Shown: positions 47,082 to 56,000 of the stretch, piece by piece
Layout of the letters: each line of letters opens with the position of its first letter
Position numbering within the stretch: position 1 is the stretch's first letter
DNA from: Acidobacteria bacterium UBA823
Lineage (GTDB): Bacteria; Acidobacteriota; Vicinamibacteria; Vicinamibacterales; UBA823
Direction of reading: 5' to 3'
DNA length: 64,000 nt
Assembly (NCBI GenBank): GCA_002296225.1
Contig: DBHR01000105.1
Span: forward strand, 1 to 64,000
The notes under the pieces: generated by a model
What the model was told of the DNA's origin: nothing
The model's input: only the letters and a program-made list of their open reading frames with translations
Databases searched by the model: none
Made by a program: the position numbers and the translations under genes

Positions 47082-47931
47082 AAACAGCCACCGCGGTGGT
47101 CGCAAGATAGAGAAATCCTACGTAGCCGTTCAAGTCGAACGCCGCCTTTACCCGAGACAGATCGTCCGCGCGTACGAGCGACTGCTCGTAGACCAGCAGC
47201 GTGGCCACCGCACCTACACCAAACAGATACACTGGCCCCAACCCAGTGACCGTAGCGAGCGCCACGAGCGCCACGACAGTTAGGACGTGCATCCCACGCG
47301 AGATCCACAGTGCCCGAGGCACCCCGAACCTGACTGGAATCGATCGCAAACCCTGATTCCGATCGAAGTCAATATCCTGGCACGCATATAGCACGTCAAA
47401 GCCCGCAACCCACATACCGATCGCCACGCCCAGTAGCCAGGGCTCCCAACCGGCGCGTCCACCCGCGGCAAGCCAACCGCCGACTGGCGCGACCGCCATG
47501 GCGAGCCCGAGGAACAGTTGCGTATAGGCAGTGTAACGCTTCGCCACCGAATACCAGAAAACGATTACCAACGCGACGGGTGACAGGGCAAAACAGAGCG
47601 CCGAAATCTTCCAGGTAACACCAACGAACACGAGCGACCAACACCCTACAAAGACCGTTGCCTGTAAATTGGAGATCGTACCGCGAGGCATCTCCCGCGC
47701 CACGGTGCGTGGATTCAGTGCGTCATACCGCGCATCGAGCAGGCGATTAAAACCCATGGCGGCAGCGCGCGCGGACACCATCGCAGCGATGATCCAGCCC
47801 ACCCGGCCTAGCGTCACGGGCGTATACCGCGACGCGAACAGCACGCCGACCAGAGCGAATGGCAACGCGAAGACTGAATGGCTGAACCGCACGAAGGAGG
47901 CATACGTGCGCAGCCGTTTCAACATCGACAA
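47071..47931 (-). CDS. UbiA-type prenyltransferase (probable menaquinone MqnP)
   Basis: A 286-residue integral membrane protein with several hydrophobic helices. The two aspartate-rich prenyl-diphosphate sites are visible as NRLLDARYDALNPRT and DVLYACQDIDFDRNQGLRSI. Its place between the deaminase and ubiX in a futalosine menaquinone cluster makes it the likely enzyme that attaches the polyprenyl tail to 1,4-dihydroxy-6-naphthoate. The 4-hydroxybenzoate prenyltransferase name (UbiA) is the alternative and is less likely here. Confidence 0.9.
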   Translation of the reverse strand: MSMLKRLRTYASFVRFSHSVFALPFALVGVLFASRYTPVTLGRVGWIIAAMVSARAAAMGFNRLLDARYDALNPRTVAREMPRGTISNLQATVFVGCWSLVFVGVTWKISALCFALSPVALVIVFWYSVAKRYTAYTQLFLGLAMAVAPVGGWLAAGGRAGWEPWLLGVAIGMWVAGFDVLYACQDIDFDRNQGLRSIPVRFGVPRALWISRGMHVLTVVALVALATVTGLGPVYLFGVGAVATLLVYEQSLVRADDLSRVKAAFDLNGYVGFLYLATTAVAVYVG

Positions 47932-47973
47932 ACTCTCCTTAGTGTTCGCGCATGGCGACGGGTCGCCGAACGC

Positions 47974-49191
47974 CTACACCGCGTCATCGAGCCAAGTGAT
48001 CTGCGAAGGCTCGATGCCTCCGAGCAGATACTCTTCCACATCATAGACCGCCTCGGGTAGCGTCACGGCGATCAGGTCCGCGCGCTTCCCCGGCTCGATC
48101 GTGCCGAACGCGTCGTCCCAGCGTAGCGCCCGCGCACCTTCGATCGTCGCGCTCGCGAGCAACGACGCGGCTGGCACGTCGGGCGCGAGCTTTCGTAGCC
48201 TCGCGAGCTCAGCGAAGAGGCTTAGGTTAGGCGCGCTGGCTAAGCTGTCCGTGCCAACCGCCAGCCGGATACCCGACTCCAAGAAGCGCTGAACAGGTGG
48301 CGTGCCCGCCCCCGTCAATGCGTTGCTGCGTGGACACGTCACCAACGTCATCCCTCGGCGCGCCAGCTTGGCAAGATCACCCGCGGTTAATTGCACGCCG
48401 TGCACAACGATGACCAGTGGGTCGAGCCACCCCACCTGTTCGAGAAACTCAACTGGACCGCACGCAGGCACTTGCCAGGACGGGTTCCAGACGCCGAGCC
48501 GCTCGAGTAGTTGCCGCCAAGGCCCGCTGCCATCAGCGAGAAACGCTAATTCCTCAGACGATTCGGCGAGGTGCACAACCAGCGGAGCTTCTGGATACCT
48601 TGTGCTTAACTCCCGTCGCAGCGCCTCGAACAGCGCAGGCGCCACCGAGTAGGGTGCATGCGCGGCCACGCTGACCCGCACGCCAGCGTCATCACTCGAC
48701 AGATTGATCGCCTCGACCGCGGAACGCGCCTGCGCATCGGGATCTGGGGGATTGAATCCTAGGATCTCGTGGAAGACTACGGCCGACAGTGACGCTCGCT
48801 GCAGCGGTTCCACCGTCGCTAGCGTGTTACTAATATCGCCGACGAGGGCTGTGCCGTGGCACCGCAATTCGACGATGGCCGCATCGATGGCCATGCACGT
48901 CTCGGCACCGATATCCCGGCGCGCAGTGAGTAAACTGTCGACCCATTCGGGCATCGCTGCGGCCGGAGCAATACGGTCCCGGAGTGCCGAGAGCTCAAGG
49001 TGTGTGTGCGCATTGACGAGGCCGGGCAACACTACGACTGAACCAAGGTCGAGTTCGGTTCCGTTCGTGGCACCAGCATCCAAGGAGGCGGACCCGATCG
49101 ACACAATGCGTCCCTGGTCGAGCGTGAGGCTGGCGTTCCGAATCGGAGGCCCGGCGATAGGTAGGGCCCACGCAGCACGGTAGCGACGCAT
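47974..49191 (-). CDS. Amidohydrolase, probable aminofutalosine deaminase
   Basis: A 405-residue amidohydrolase-fold enzyme of the nucleoside/guanine deaminase branch. The metal ligands appear as NAHTHLELSAL (HxH), VVHLAES and the aspartate in AVGTDSLAS; CPRSNALTG is also typical. It lies directly after mqnC (15 bases) and before the prenyltransferase, so deamination of aminofutalosine to futalosine is the likely job (inference). That would then need a futalosine hydrolase (MqnB), not seen here. Adenosine or methylthioadenosine deaminase activity is the alternative. Confidence 0.8.
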   Translation of the reverse strand: MRRYRAAWALPIAGPPIRNASLTLDQGRIVSIGSASLDAGATNGTELDLGSVVVLPGLVNAHTHLELSALRDRIAPAAAMPEWVDSLLTARRDIGAETCMAIDAAIVELRCHGTALVGDISNTLATVEPLQRASLSAVVFHEILGFNPPDPDAQARSAVEAINLSSDDAGVRVSVAAHAPYSVAPALFEALRRELSTRYPEAPLVVHLAESSEELAFLADGSGPWRQLLERLGVWNPSWQVPACGPVEFLEQVGWLDPLVIVVHGVQLTAGDLAKLARRGMTLVTCPRSNALTGAGTPPVQRFLESGIRLAVGTDSLASAPNLSLFAELARLRKLAPDVPAASLLASATIEGARALRWDDAFGTIEPGKRADLIAVTLPEAVYDVEEYLLGGIEPSQITWLDDAV

Positions 49192-49206
49192 CGCGGCGGG
49201 GACTCT

Positions 49207-50427
49207 CTAGCGCGGGGCGCGGGCTCGCTTCCCAGCCGGCGTCCTAGCACGATATTGCACGAGCTCTTTCGGCACCGAGTGGTCGCCGGCAGCCCTAGCT
49301 TCCGCGAGCGTGGTCATCCGCGGAACATCGCGCTGGCGTACAATCGGATCCCCGAGCACGTCGTAGTGCATGTTCCGCCGTTTTGGTATAAAGCCCGCGT
49401 TTTCGATGTTCCTCACGATTTCGAGTTCATCCATGCAGAAGGTAGCACCAGCCGCCCGCACGACGTTTTCTTCGATCATGACGCTACCCATGTCGTTCGC
49501 ACCGTACGAGAGACTGAGCTGCCCCACCTTGCCTCCTTGGGTAACCCACGATGCTTGCAGGTTCTCGACGTTGTCGAGTACGAGCCGCGCCAGAGCTAAT
49601 GTACGCAGGTATTCCACACCCGTCGCCTCTGTCCCACCGCGTTTAGTGTTAGACGGTTGAAAACTCCAGGCGATGAACGCCGTGAACCCTCCAGTCTCAT
49701 CCTGGAGCTCGCGAACGCGCATCAGATGCTCAATGCGCTCGTCCAAATGCTCAACCGTGCCGTACATCATCGTCACCGTAGTCCTGAGCCCGGCACGATG
49801 AGCGTCCCGCATCACACTCAGCCATTCGTCAGTCGACGCCTTGCTGTAGCAGTTCAGTTCCCGCCGCACTCGATCGACGAGAATCTCAGCACCGCCTCCG
49901 GGAATGCTGTCAAGGCCGGCATCCATAAGCCGCCTGATGATCAACGGCACGTCTAGCTGACTGAGATGGGAGAGATGGATAATCTCAGGCGGAGATAGCG
50001 CATGCAATCGAAACGACGGATACCGCGCCTTGACCGCGCGGAATAAGTCTTCGTACCACTCCAGTGGAAGGTCCGGGTTGTGTCCGCCCTGCAGCAGCAA
50101 CTGTTCGCCGCCGACCGCGATAGTCTCGTCAATCTTTCGAAATAATTCGTCAAAGCCAACAACGTAGCCTTCGTCGGATCCCACAGGGCGATAGAACGCA
50201 CAAAAATTACACCTCGCCACACATACGTTGGTGTAGTTGACGTTTCGATCGATGATGTAAGTGACGATTCCAGATGGATGACGGCACGCACGCGCCTCGC
50301 CAGCCAGCCGACCGAGGAGATGCGTCGACGCCTGCTCGTAGAGTGTCAGGGCTTCCGCGCGGTTCAGGCGACCGCCACCGCTCACCTTTCGCGCGACCGC
50401 GTCGACGCCCCGTGGATTCTCAGTCAC
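49207..50427 (-). CDS. mqnC: Cyclic dehypoxanthine futalosine synthase
   Basis: A 406-residue radical-SAM enzyme that closes the second ring in the futalosine route to menaquinone. The 4Fe-4S motif CxxxCxxC is intact (Cys69, Cys73, Cys76 in NVCVARCNFCAFYRP). Further family marks are LLLQGGHNPDLPLEWYEDLF, DSIPGGGAEILVDRVR and TMMYGTVEHLDERIEHL. The start is GTG, overlapping the mqnA stop (GTGA). The product is longer than its neighbours expect by a short basic tail ending KRARAPR. Confidence 0.96.
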   Translation of the reverse strand: MTENPRGVDAVARKVSGGGRLNRAEALTLYEQASTHLLGRLAGEARACRHPSGIVTYIIDRNVNYTNVCVARCNFCAFYRPVGSDEGYVVGFDELFRKIDETIAVGGEQLLLQGGHNPDLPLEWYEDLFRAVKARYPSFRLHALSPPEIIHLSHLSQLDVPLIIRRLMDAGLDSIPGGGAEILVDRVRRELNCYSKASTDEWLSVMRDAHRAGLRTTVTMMYGTVEHLDERIEHLMRVRELQDETGGFTAFIAWSFQPSNTKRGGTEATGVEYLRTLALARLVLDNVENLQASWVTQGGKVGQLSLSYGANDMGSVMIEENVVRAAGATFCMDELEIVRNIENAGFIPKRRNMHYDVLGDPIVRQRDVPRMTTLAEARAAGDHSVPKELVQYRARTPAGKRARAPR

Positions 50428-51215
50428 GGTTCGTAGTACTTCACCGGCGGTAGCACCTGAACGACGCGCTGGTCCTTCGCCGCTTCGAGGAACTTCTTGA
50501 GCCCAGCCCGTGCCGAGTCGTCGAGCGTAAAGCTGATGTTGTCACGAAGATAATCCACCGCAACCTCAACCTTGTCTTCGTCGCCCTCACAAAATTCAGT
50601 TGCGATGGCATCGCTGGCCAAGACGCCAGCGTCCCGGGCAGCGGTCAACGCGACGATATCCTCAGGCCCGATCACTCCCGGCCGCCCTGCCCAAAAGGCC
50701 CAGACAAACGGCAGATTTGTCATCGCCGTCCATTCTTCACCGAGGTCGGTCTTCTCAATTCCCAACGCATCATGGTCAGTGAAGAGCGCAGCGTCGCCTA
50801 TGAGGAGTGCAGCATCACACCGCGTGAGCATCGACTTAATGTCTGGTGGCAACGTCACGAACTTCGGCTCAATGTCGAACGACTGAGCACAGAGCACGCG
50901 CAGCAACGCCACGGACGTTCGGGAACTACTGTCGACCGCAATCGACCGCACTGCCGTAATCGGACGGTCAGCAAAAACGGCCACCGAGGCCACCCGACCA
51001 GTCGACGAGATCGCCACGTTTGGCACAACACGATAGTCGGGCCGCTGCGTGACTTCAATTGACGGAATCAGTCCGAGGTCGACCGAGCCGTCATGCAGTA
51101 ACGCAGCGCATTTCGACGGAACGTCGAACCGCAGCGAGAACCTGTCGGGCTGCCGATCGAGGCCGTGCACTAACGGTCGCGCATTCAAGTAGGCTACAGC
51201 TCCCAGCCGAATCAT
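50424..51215 (-). CDS. mqnA: Chorismate dehydratase
   Basis: A 263-residue protein of the periplasmic-binding-protein fold that dehydrates chorismate to 3-enolpyruvylbenzoate, the first step of the futalosine pathway. It begins RLGAVAYLNARPLVHGLD and has VDLGLIPSIEV, IAVDSSSRTSVALLRVL and the segment ALLIGDAAL, all typical of MqnA. There is no signal peptide, as expected for the enzyme. Its ATG overlaps the stop of the MqnE-like gene (ATGA), and mqnC overlaps its own stop. Confidence 0.95.
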   Translation of the reverse strand: MIRLGAVAYLNARPLVHGLDRQPDRFSLRFDVPSKCAALLHDGSVDLGLIPSIEVTQRPDYRVVPNVAISSTGRVASVAVFADRPITAVRSIAVDSSSRTSVALLRVLCAQSFDIEPKFVTLPPDIKSMLTRCDAALLIGDAALFTDHDALGIEKTDLGEEWTAMTNLPFVWAFWAGRPGVIGPEDIVALTAARDAGVLASDAIATEFCEGDEDKVEVAVDYLRDNISFTLDDSARAGLKKFLEAAKDQRVVQVLPPVKYYEP

Positions 51216-52120
51216 CGCGTCACATCCTCGAAGCAGCCATCCCTCTCCACTGGCACAAACGATGCGGCTCGGATGTTCCTCCGAACCTCCTCCAGCGGCG
51301 TCCGTCGCGGACCCAACTTGCCGGTATCAACAGCTGGCAGGGCATCAATGTCGTCAGCGCCAAACATCAGCGCGACCTGCGCCAATTTCGCACCGTGTAA
51401 CGCCCAGTCGACTTGGATCGAGTCGATATTGTCAACCAGCAGACGCGCCAGCGCAACCTGCCGCACATCATCGTAACCGGTCGGTAACTCCGCCCCAGGC
51501 TCGGCCGCAGCGTCCGCACGAGGCAGCGGTGCGAATGCCCAAACCGCCCGCGCGGGCAGCGACCAACCGGCTACGGCCCGCACACATCCGAGCCTAGCAT
51601 CGCCACACGCCTCGTGTATCGTGACGCGGGCAACCGCTAGCCCAGCAGCCACAACGGCGCTCACTGCAGGTTCGGGATTCGGCGTGCGTTCCACAACGAG
51701 TTCCGAAACAGCCGAGAGACCTGCCGCGCGCAGACCGGTCAGCGAACGCTCAAGCGCGGCCGTGTCCCCGCCAGACACCGCCAAGAGGTCATGGAGAGCG
51801 AATCCCGTCACAGGCACGCCTGCACCGGCGACCACACGTACCGCTGCCTCCGCTTCTTCGGGCGACTCCGGCACGCCGGTCACACGGATCTCCCGCGCCT
51901 GCCCCTTAATCTCCCTCCACGCCGGCCTCTGCACGGGAACTTTGGCAACACGCACGAACGTCGTAGCCTCACTGTGCCGGGCTCGCCGCACGTCATCGGC
52001 GAGCGTACCCAACAAGAACAGATCGGTCGTCGATGCCAGGACGCGCAGCTGCTCATCGTCAAGCCGACCGCCAGCGGCCAGCCCGGCGCGAAGCTCCTCC
52101 AACACCACCTCGTCAGACAT
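51212..52120 (-). CDS. MqnE-like protein lacking the radical-SAM iron-sulfur motif
   Basis: A 302-residue protein that, by my reading, resembles aminofutalosine synthase (MqnE). The N-terminus (GRLDDEQLRVLAS, then GTLADDVRRARH, residues 18-49) and C-terminus (ALARLLVDNIDSIQVDW, GAKLAQVALMFGADDIDA, VERDG) follow the MqnE/MqnC pattern. The place of the CxxxCxxC cluster motif, near residues 55-75, has no cysteine, and the protein is about 60-70 residues shorter than MqnE. Only three cysteines occur, all elsewhere. It lies where mqnE would be, coupled to mqnA by ATGA and overlapping the upstream dehydrogenase by eight bases, so it seems maintained. It may be a structural partner or a new function; the real MqnE is not in the window. 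Confidence 0.7.
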   Translation of the reverse strand: MSDEVVLEELRAGLAAGGRLDDEQLRVLASTTDLFLLGTLADDVRRARHSEATTFVRVAKVPVQRPAWREIKGQAREIRVTGVPESPEEAEAAVRVVAGAGVPVTGFALHDLLAVSGGDTAALERSLTGLRAAGLSAVSELVVERTPNPEPAVSAVVAAGLAVARVTIHEACGDARLGCVRAVAGWSLPARAVWAFAPLPRADAAAEPGAELPTGYDDVRQVALARLLVDNIDSIQVDWALHGAKLAQVALMFGADDIDALPAVDTGKLGPRRTPLEEVRRNIRAASFVPVERDGCFEDVTR

Positions 52121-53054
52121 GGCGCGCGATCTGCTCCGTGATCCGCTCGGCAAGCATCAAGGCACGGCGCCCTTGCTCCCCCGATACCCCTGGGTCGCGC
52201 CCATGACGCACCGCAAGAATGAAATCGGCAAGTTCGCGCTCAAGCGGTTCTCCGGTTGTTACCTCGAGCTTGCCACCCTCAATCGTCGGCTTACCTGCAT
52301 CGTCAATTTTGAGTCGCCACGCCTCGGCTTGCTGCGTTGCATAATCCACTGACAGATAGGCACCGGATTGGAAAAATCTAATCTTCCGCACGCGGTCGCG
52401 ACTGATGCGGCTAGCGGTCAGGTTCGCGATACAACCAGACTCGAACCGAAGCCGCGCATTCGCGATGTCAACGCGGTCGCTCAAGATTGGCACGCCGACC
52501 GCTTCGATCGACACTGGGTCGGAGTCGAGCACGCCGACGATGACGTCGAGGTCATGAATCATCACGTCGAACACAACGTCAATGTCTAGGCTTCGCGACG
52601 GAAAGGATCCAAGTCGATGGACCTCAATGAACTTCGGCTTGTCGATGAGCTGCGAGACAGCGACTAGAGCTGGATTGAAGCGTTCGGTGTGACCAACCGC
52701 GAGACACGCACCCGAACCCGCTGACGCAGCCAGCATCTCGTTGGCCTCGGTAACGCTACTCGCCATCGGTTTCTCGACGAGCACCGGCACACCGGCATCA
52801 AGAAACGGCTTTGCAATCTCTAGGTGCTTCTTGGTAGGAACCGCGACGGTCACAGCATCCACACGGCCTTGGAGTGCGCCGACATCGGTCTCGGCTGCTG
52901 CCGAAGTTCCGTGAACAGCCTGAAGCGCCCGGTCCCGGTCGATATCGACGGCGGCCACGAGCTCTACATCCGGCGACGACGACAAAATTCTGGCGTGGTG
53001 ACGGCCCACGTGGCCAACACCCACGACCGCGACACGTAGCGAACAATTCCTCAC
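52113..53054 (-). CDS. Gfo/Idh/MocA family oxidoreductase (possible GnnA)
   Basis: A 313-residue NAD(P)-dependent sugar dehydrogenase. The Rossmann site reads VAVVGVGHVGRHHARIL and the second family motif VLVEKPMASSVTEAN. Directly downstream of lpxA and lpxI, it resembles GnnA in context: GnnA oxidises UDP-GlcNAc at C3 so that a transaminase (GnnB) can install an amino group for GlcN3N-containing lipid A. That role is inferred; no gnnB is visible. The GTG start lies six bases after the lpxI stop. Confidence 0.82.
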   Translation of the reverse strand: MRNCSLRVAVVGVGHVGRHHARILSSSPDVELVAAVDIDRDRALQAVHGTSAAAETDVGALQGRVDAVTVAVPTKKHLEIAKPFLDAGVPVLVEKPMASSVTEANEMLAASAGSGACLAVGHTERFNPALVAVSQLIDKPKFIEVHRLGSFPSRSLDIDVVFDVMIHDLDVIVGVLDSDPVSIEAVGVPILSDRVDIANARLRFESGCIANLTASRISRDRVRKIRFFQSGAYLSVDYATQQAEAWRLKIDDAGKPTIEGGKLEVTTGEPLERELADFILAVRHGRDPGVSGEQGRRALMLAERITEQIARHV

Positions 53055-53059
53055 CTGCC

Positions 53060-53893
53060 CTACCCGGTCGATTCACGTGGACGTCCGACCACTGACAGTC
53101 CAGCCTCGTCAGCCGCTTGGACGAACGCGTCGCCGTCAACGATCAACGTCTTCCCAGCATCGACTGACAGCGCCGAAGCGCCAACCCTGAGCATCGCCTC
53201 GACGGTCGGCACGCCGACGACCGGCACGTCGAACCGCATATCCTGATTCGGCTTGGCCACCTTCACAACGCAGGTACCCGACCCCGCAAGCCGGCCAGCG
53301 CGCACGATTACCTCATTTGTGCCTTCCATCGCTTCGATCGCTACGATGGCCTTGTCCTTAACTATCACCGTTTGCCCAGCATCGAAGCCCGCAACTGCAT
53401 CGGCTATTCGATAGCCAAACGCGAAATCAGCTGACTCGTTGGCCGTTGGCTCGCGGCGGGTCAATGTGCCAGCCGTTGCGAGTAAAGTTTGGAGAAACGC
53501 TGTCGAGTCCAGTAGCGTGATACCGTGCTCGCCGAGGACGTCAGCGATTGCCGAGAGCAGGGCGTCCGTCGATTTCGCCGGGACTCGCTTCAGCACAGAT
53601 AGTAGAGTCGGGTCCGGTGTCACGCCTGCAAACAGACTCGAGTGCCTCACCTGCCCGGCCATGATCGCCTCAGTTACTCCAGCCGCGCGCAGCACCGAGA
53701 TGCAGGTCTCCAACTGGCCCAGCGACACCCAGTGCACGGCAACGGCTGGTGTACTCGCCGCCGCCTGCTCGATGCTTGGATCAGCCTCTTCCCGGATCGC
53801 TACGATCGTGACGTCCCGGCCGAGTCGTTGCGCCGCCTCGAGCACCAGAAAGGGAAATCGGCCGTTGCCGGCGATCATGCCAATGGGAGGCAT
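53060..53893 (-). CDS. lpxI: UDP-2,3-diacylglucosamine diphosphatase LpxI
   Basis: A 277-residue enzyme that hydrolyses UDP-2,3-diacylglucosamine to lipid X, replacing LpxH in many non-enterobacterial diderms. It begins [20 protein letters not shown] and has [24 protein letters not shown], and the C-terminal [19 protein letters not shown] and [12 protein letters not shown] segments. ATG at 53893 is chosen; the frame extends to 53965 only by overlapping lpxA. It is 16 bases after the fabZ-lpxA stop. Confidence 0.95.
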   Translation of the reverse strand: MPPIGMIAGNGRFPFLVLEAAQRLGRDVTIVAIREEADPSIEQAAASTPAVAVHWVSLGQLETCISVLRAAGVTEAIMAGQVRHSSLFAGVTPDPTLLSVLKRVPAKSTDALLSAIADVLGEHGITLLDSTAFLQTLLATAGTLTRREPTANESADFAFGYRIADAVAGFDAGQTVIVKDKAIVAIEAMEGTNEVIVRAGRLAGSGTCVVKVAKPNQDMRFDVPVVGVPTVEAMLRVGASALSVDAGKTLIVDGDAFVQAADEAGLSVVGRPRESTG

Positions 53894-53909
53894 CTCAGAA
53901 ACCGCGCAA

Positions 53910-55160
53910 CTAATCATCCACGATGAGGTCGTCCAGCCGACGGGTTGGACGACGCAAACCGACACCGCGTTGGGACGTTCGAATGAATTTCACTAGATAT
54001 TCAACCTCGGCACAGGACAGGCTTTTATCCTTGTCGATCCGGGCCAGCGCCTGACTGGTATTTAGCTTCGACTGCAGCAGGTATCGATACGTCCTTTTGA
54101 GCTTGGCGATGGTCTCTGGTGAAAATCCACGTCGTACCAGTCCAATTGTGTTCACGCCATACACCCGGCAGCGGTTGCCAACCGTGCGCGCGTACGGCAC
54201 GGCATCGCGCGTAACGACTGAAAACCCGCCGACAAACGCATGCAAGCCGACCCGGCAAAACTGATGGACACCCGATAGAGCGCTAATCGTCGCGTAATCC
54301 TCGACAGACACATGTCCGCCAAGCGTTGCGCCATTGCCAAAGATTACGTGGTTGCCAACCGTGCAATCGTGTGCAATGTGTGCATAGGCCATGAAAAGGT
54401 TGTCGTCGCCGATCCTCGTAAGGCCGCCACCACCTTCAGTGCCACGATGGACCGTTACGAATTCGCGAAAGACGTTGCGCTGGCCGACGACTAGCCGGCT
54501 CCGCTCACCTTGAAACTTAAGATCCTGCGGAATGAGACCGATGGATGCGCAGGGAAAGATTGTCGTGTCATCACCGATTTCGGTCCAACCATCGACCACG
54601 GCCGAGGCGCCAACCCGGCAACGCCGGCCTATCTGCACATTCTCACCGATAACCGCATGGGGCCCAATGACGCTCCCGGCCCCAATCTTGGCGCCCGGTG
54701 CCACATTTGCGTTTGGGTCAATCTCAACGTCGCCATCTCTCAAGCCCAACAGAAGCGTCGCCGTGGCAACGCGTTGCCCTTCAATGGACGCCCGGCACTC
54801 GGCTTCGGCCAACTCACTATCCGATGAACGTAGCGTCACCTCAAGACGCAGGCGATCGCCGGGCACAACTTGGCGACGAAACCTCGCTCGGTCCACGCCA
54901 CGCAGACAGGTGCGTTGGCTGGAAGTCTTGGAATCTTCGAGTAACAGGAGGGTTGCAACCTGCGTGAATGCCTCGATCATGAGCACGCCAGGCATTAGGG
55001 GCGTGTCGGGAAAGTGTCCCTGAAAAAACTCTTCCGTGACGGTAACGTTCTTGACGCCGACGATCGACTTGCCAGGCTCATAGTCCACCACCGCGTCCAC
55101 CAGGTAGGACGGGTACCGGTAGTCGAGTTTGTCGAGCGTCGCCGGAATGTCGATTGACAC
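53910..55160 (-). CDS. Fused 3-hydroxyacyl-ACP dehydratase / UDP-GlcNAc acyltransferase (FabZ-LpxA)
   Basis: A 416-residue fusion. Residues about 10-140 are a hotdog-fold FabZ with the catalytic pair His49 and Glu63 in [18 protein letters not shown]. Residues about 143-405 are an LpxA left-handed beta-helix with the hexapeptide repeats, [13 protein letters not shown], the catalytic His264 in [10 protein letters not shown], and the helical C-terminus. FabZ dehydrates 3-hydroxyacyl-ACP, LpxA puts the same substrate on UDP-GlcNAc, so the fusion joins the two enzymes that compete for it. lpxI follows. FabZ-LpxA neighbours are common; the fused form is known in a few groups. Confidence 0.93.
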   Translation of the reverse strand: MSIDIPATLDKLDYRYPSYLVDAVVDYEPGKSIVGVKNVTVTEEFFQGHFPDTPLMPGVLMIEAFTQVATLLLLEDSKTSSQRTCLRGVDRARFRRQVVPGDRLRLEVTLRSSDSELAEAECRASIEGQRVATATLLLGLRDGDVEIDPNANVAPGAKIGAGSVIGPHAVIGENVQIGRRCRVGASAVVDGWTEIGDDTTIFPCASIGLIPQDLKFQGERSRLVVGQRNVFREFVTVHRGTEGGGGLTRIGDDNLFMAYAHIAHDCTVGNHVIFGNGATLGGHVSVEDYATISALSGVHQFCRVGLHAFVGGFSVVTRDAVPYARTVGNRCRVYGVNTIGLVRRGFSPETIAKLKRTYRYLLQSKLNTSQALARIDKDKSLSCAEVEYLVKFIRTSQRGVGLRRPTRRLDDLIVDD

Positions 55161-55258
55161 GGAAGTCTCAGAGATCGTCCGAAAGGTGTCGGTCCGTGCA
55201 AACCGCCAAGCGGTGCCAAGGGCGCCACCTGGCTCGTCGCTTCACACCAAAAAGCCTG

Positions 55259-55840
55259 TCAGGGCTGTGGCTGGGTAGCGCCCCCGGGCGCTGCATGCGC
55301 ACTGTCAAATCGGGCAATGACGTCGTCAGTAATGTCGAGTCCTGGCACGCTCCAGAGGACTCCGGCGTCGGTGACGCTGAGCACAAGATGCAGCTCTTTC
55401 TCGGCAGCTACTAACTCGATGATCGGAATCAGATCATCCTGGAAGCTAAGCTGCAGTTCCTCCTGCAGGGCCTGTACCTCCCCCTGCGCATCCTCAGCAG
55501 CACGTTGGACATCGACCTGCAGCCGCGTAATCTCGCGTTGGAGTTGCGTGAGGGCGGCCTGACTCATCACGGTGCTACCCTGCTGGAGCCTTTCCTGGCT
55601 CGCCTGCAAGGTCTCATTCATCGTGTTGACTTCGGTATTGTTCTCATCGATCAGGGCCTGTACCCGCTCACTGAGTGCTAAGCCACTCGCTGATTCGGCC
55701 GCCACTCGAGGGATGTTCACCCAGGCTACCACTGCGCCCTCCGGCAAACCCGCCTGAGCTTCCGACCCAGCTGCCCATGCGTGGCCACTTCCCACAACCA
55801 GCACGAACGCAGACATTGCGACGAGACTCGATACTTTCAT
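55259..55840 (-). CDS. OmpH/Skp family outer-membrane chaperone
   Basis: A 193-residue periplasmic protein. An N-terminal signal peptide (VSSLVAMSAFVLVVGSGHAWA) is followed by a long coiled coil with the LQREITRLQVDVQ heptads, and a C-terminal IPIIELVAAEKELHLVLS strand region, the Skp pattern. Skp-like chaperones carry unfolded outer-membrane proteins to the BAM complex. ATG at 55840 is preferred; the TTG-started frame from 55966 adds a non-signal N-terminus. It lies after bamA. Confidence 0.9.
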   Translation of the reverse strand: MKVSSLVAMSAFVLVVGSGHAWAAGSEAQAGLPEGAVVAWVNIPRVAAESASGLALSERVQALIDENNTEVNTMNETLQASQERLQQGSTVMSQAALTQLQREITRLQVDVQRAAEDAQGEVQALQEELQLSFQDDLIPIIELVAAEKELHLVLSVTDAGVLWSVPGLDITDDVIARFDSAHAAPGGATQPQP

Positions 55841-56000
55841 CGACTGCTTCCCCTTGCAGGTGTCCGAGAATACCCCGCGACACGCGTTCATCAACTGAGC
55901 CAGAGCACCCCAAAAACTAGCCCTGACACCAAATCGGCGTGCCATTGTACACTTTTTCCGGCTCAATTAGCCGACCGCTGTTTCTGCTTCCACGCTCGGC

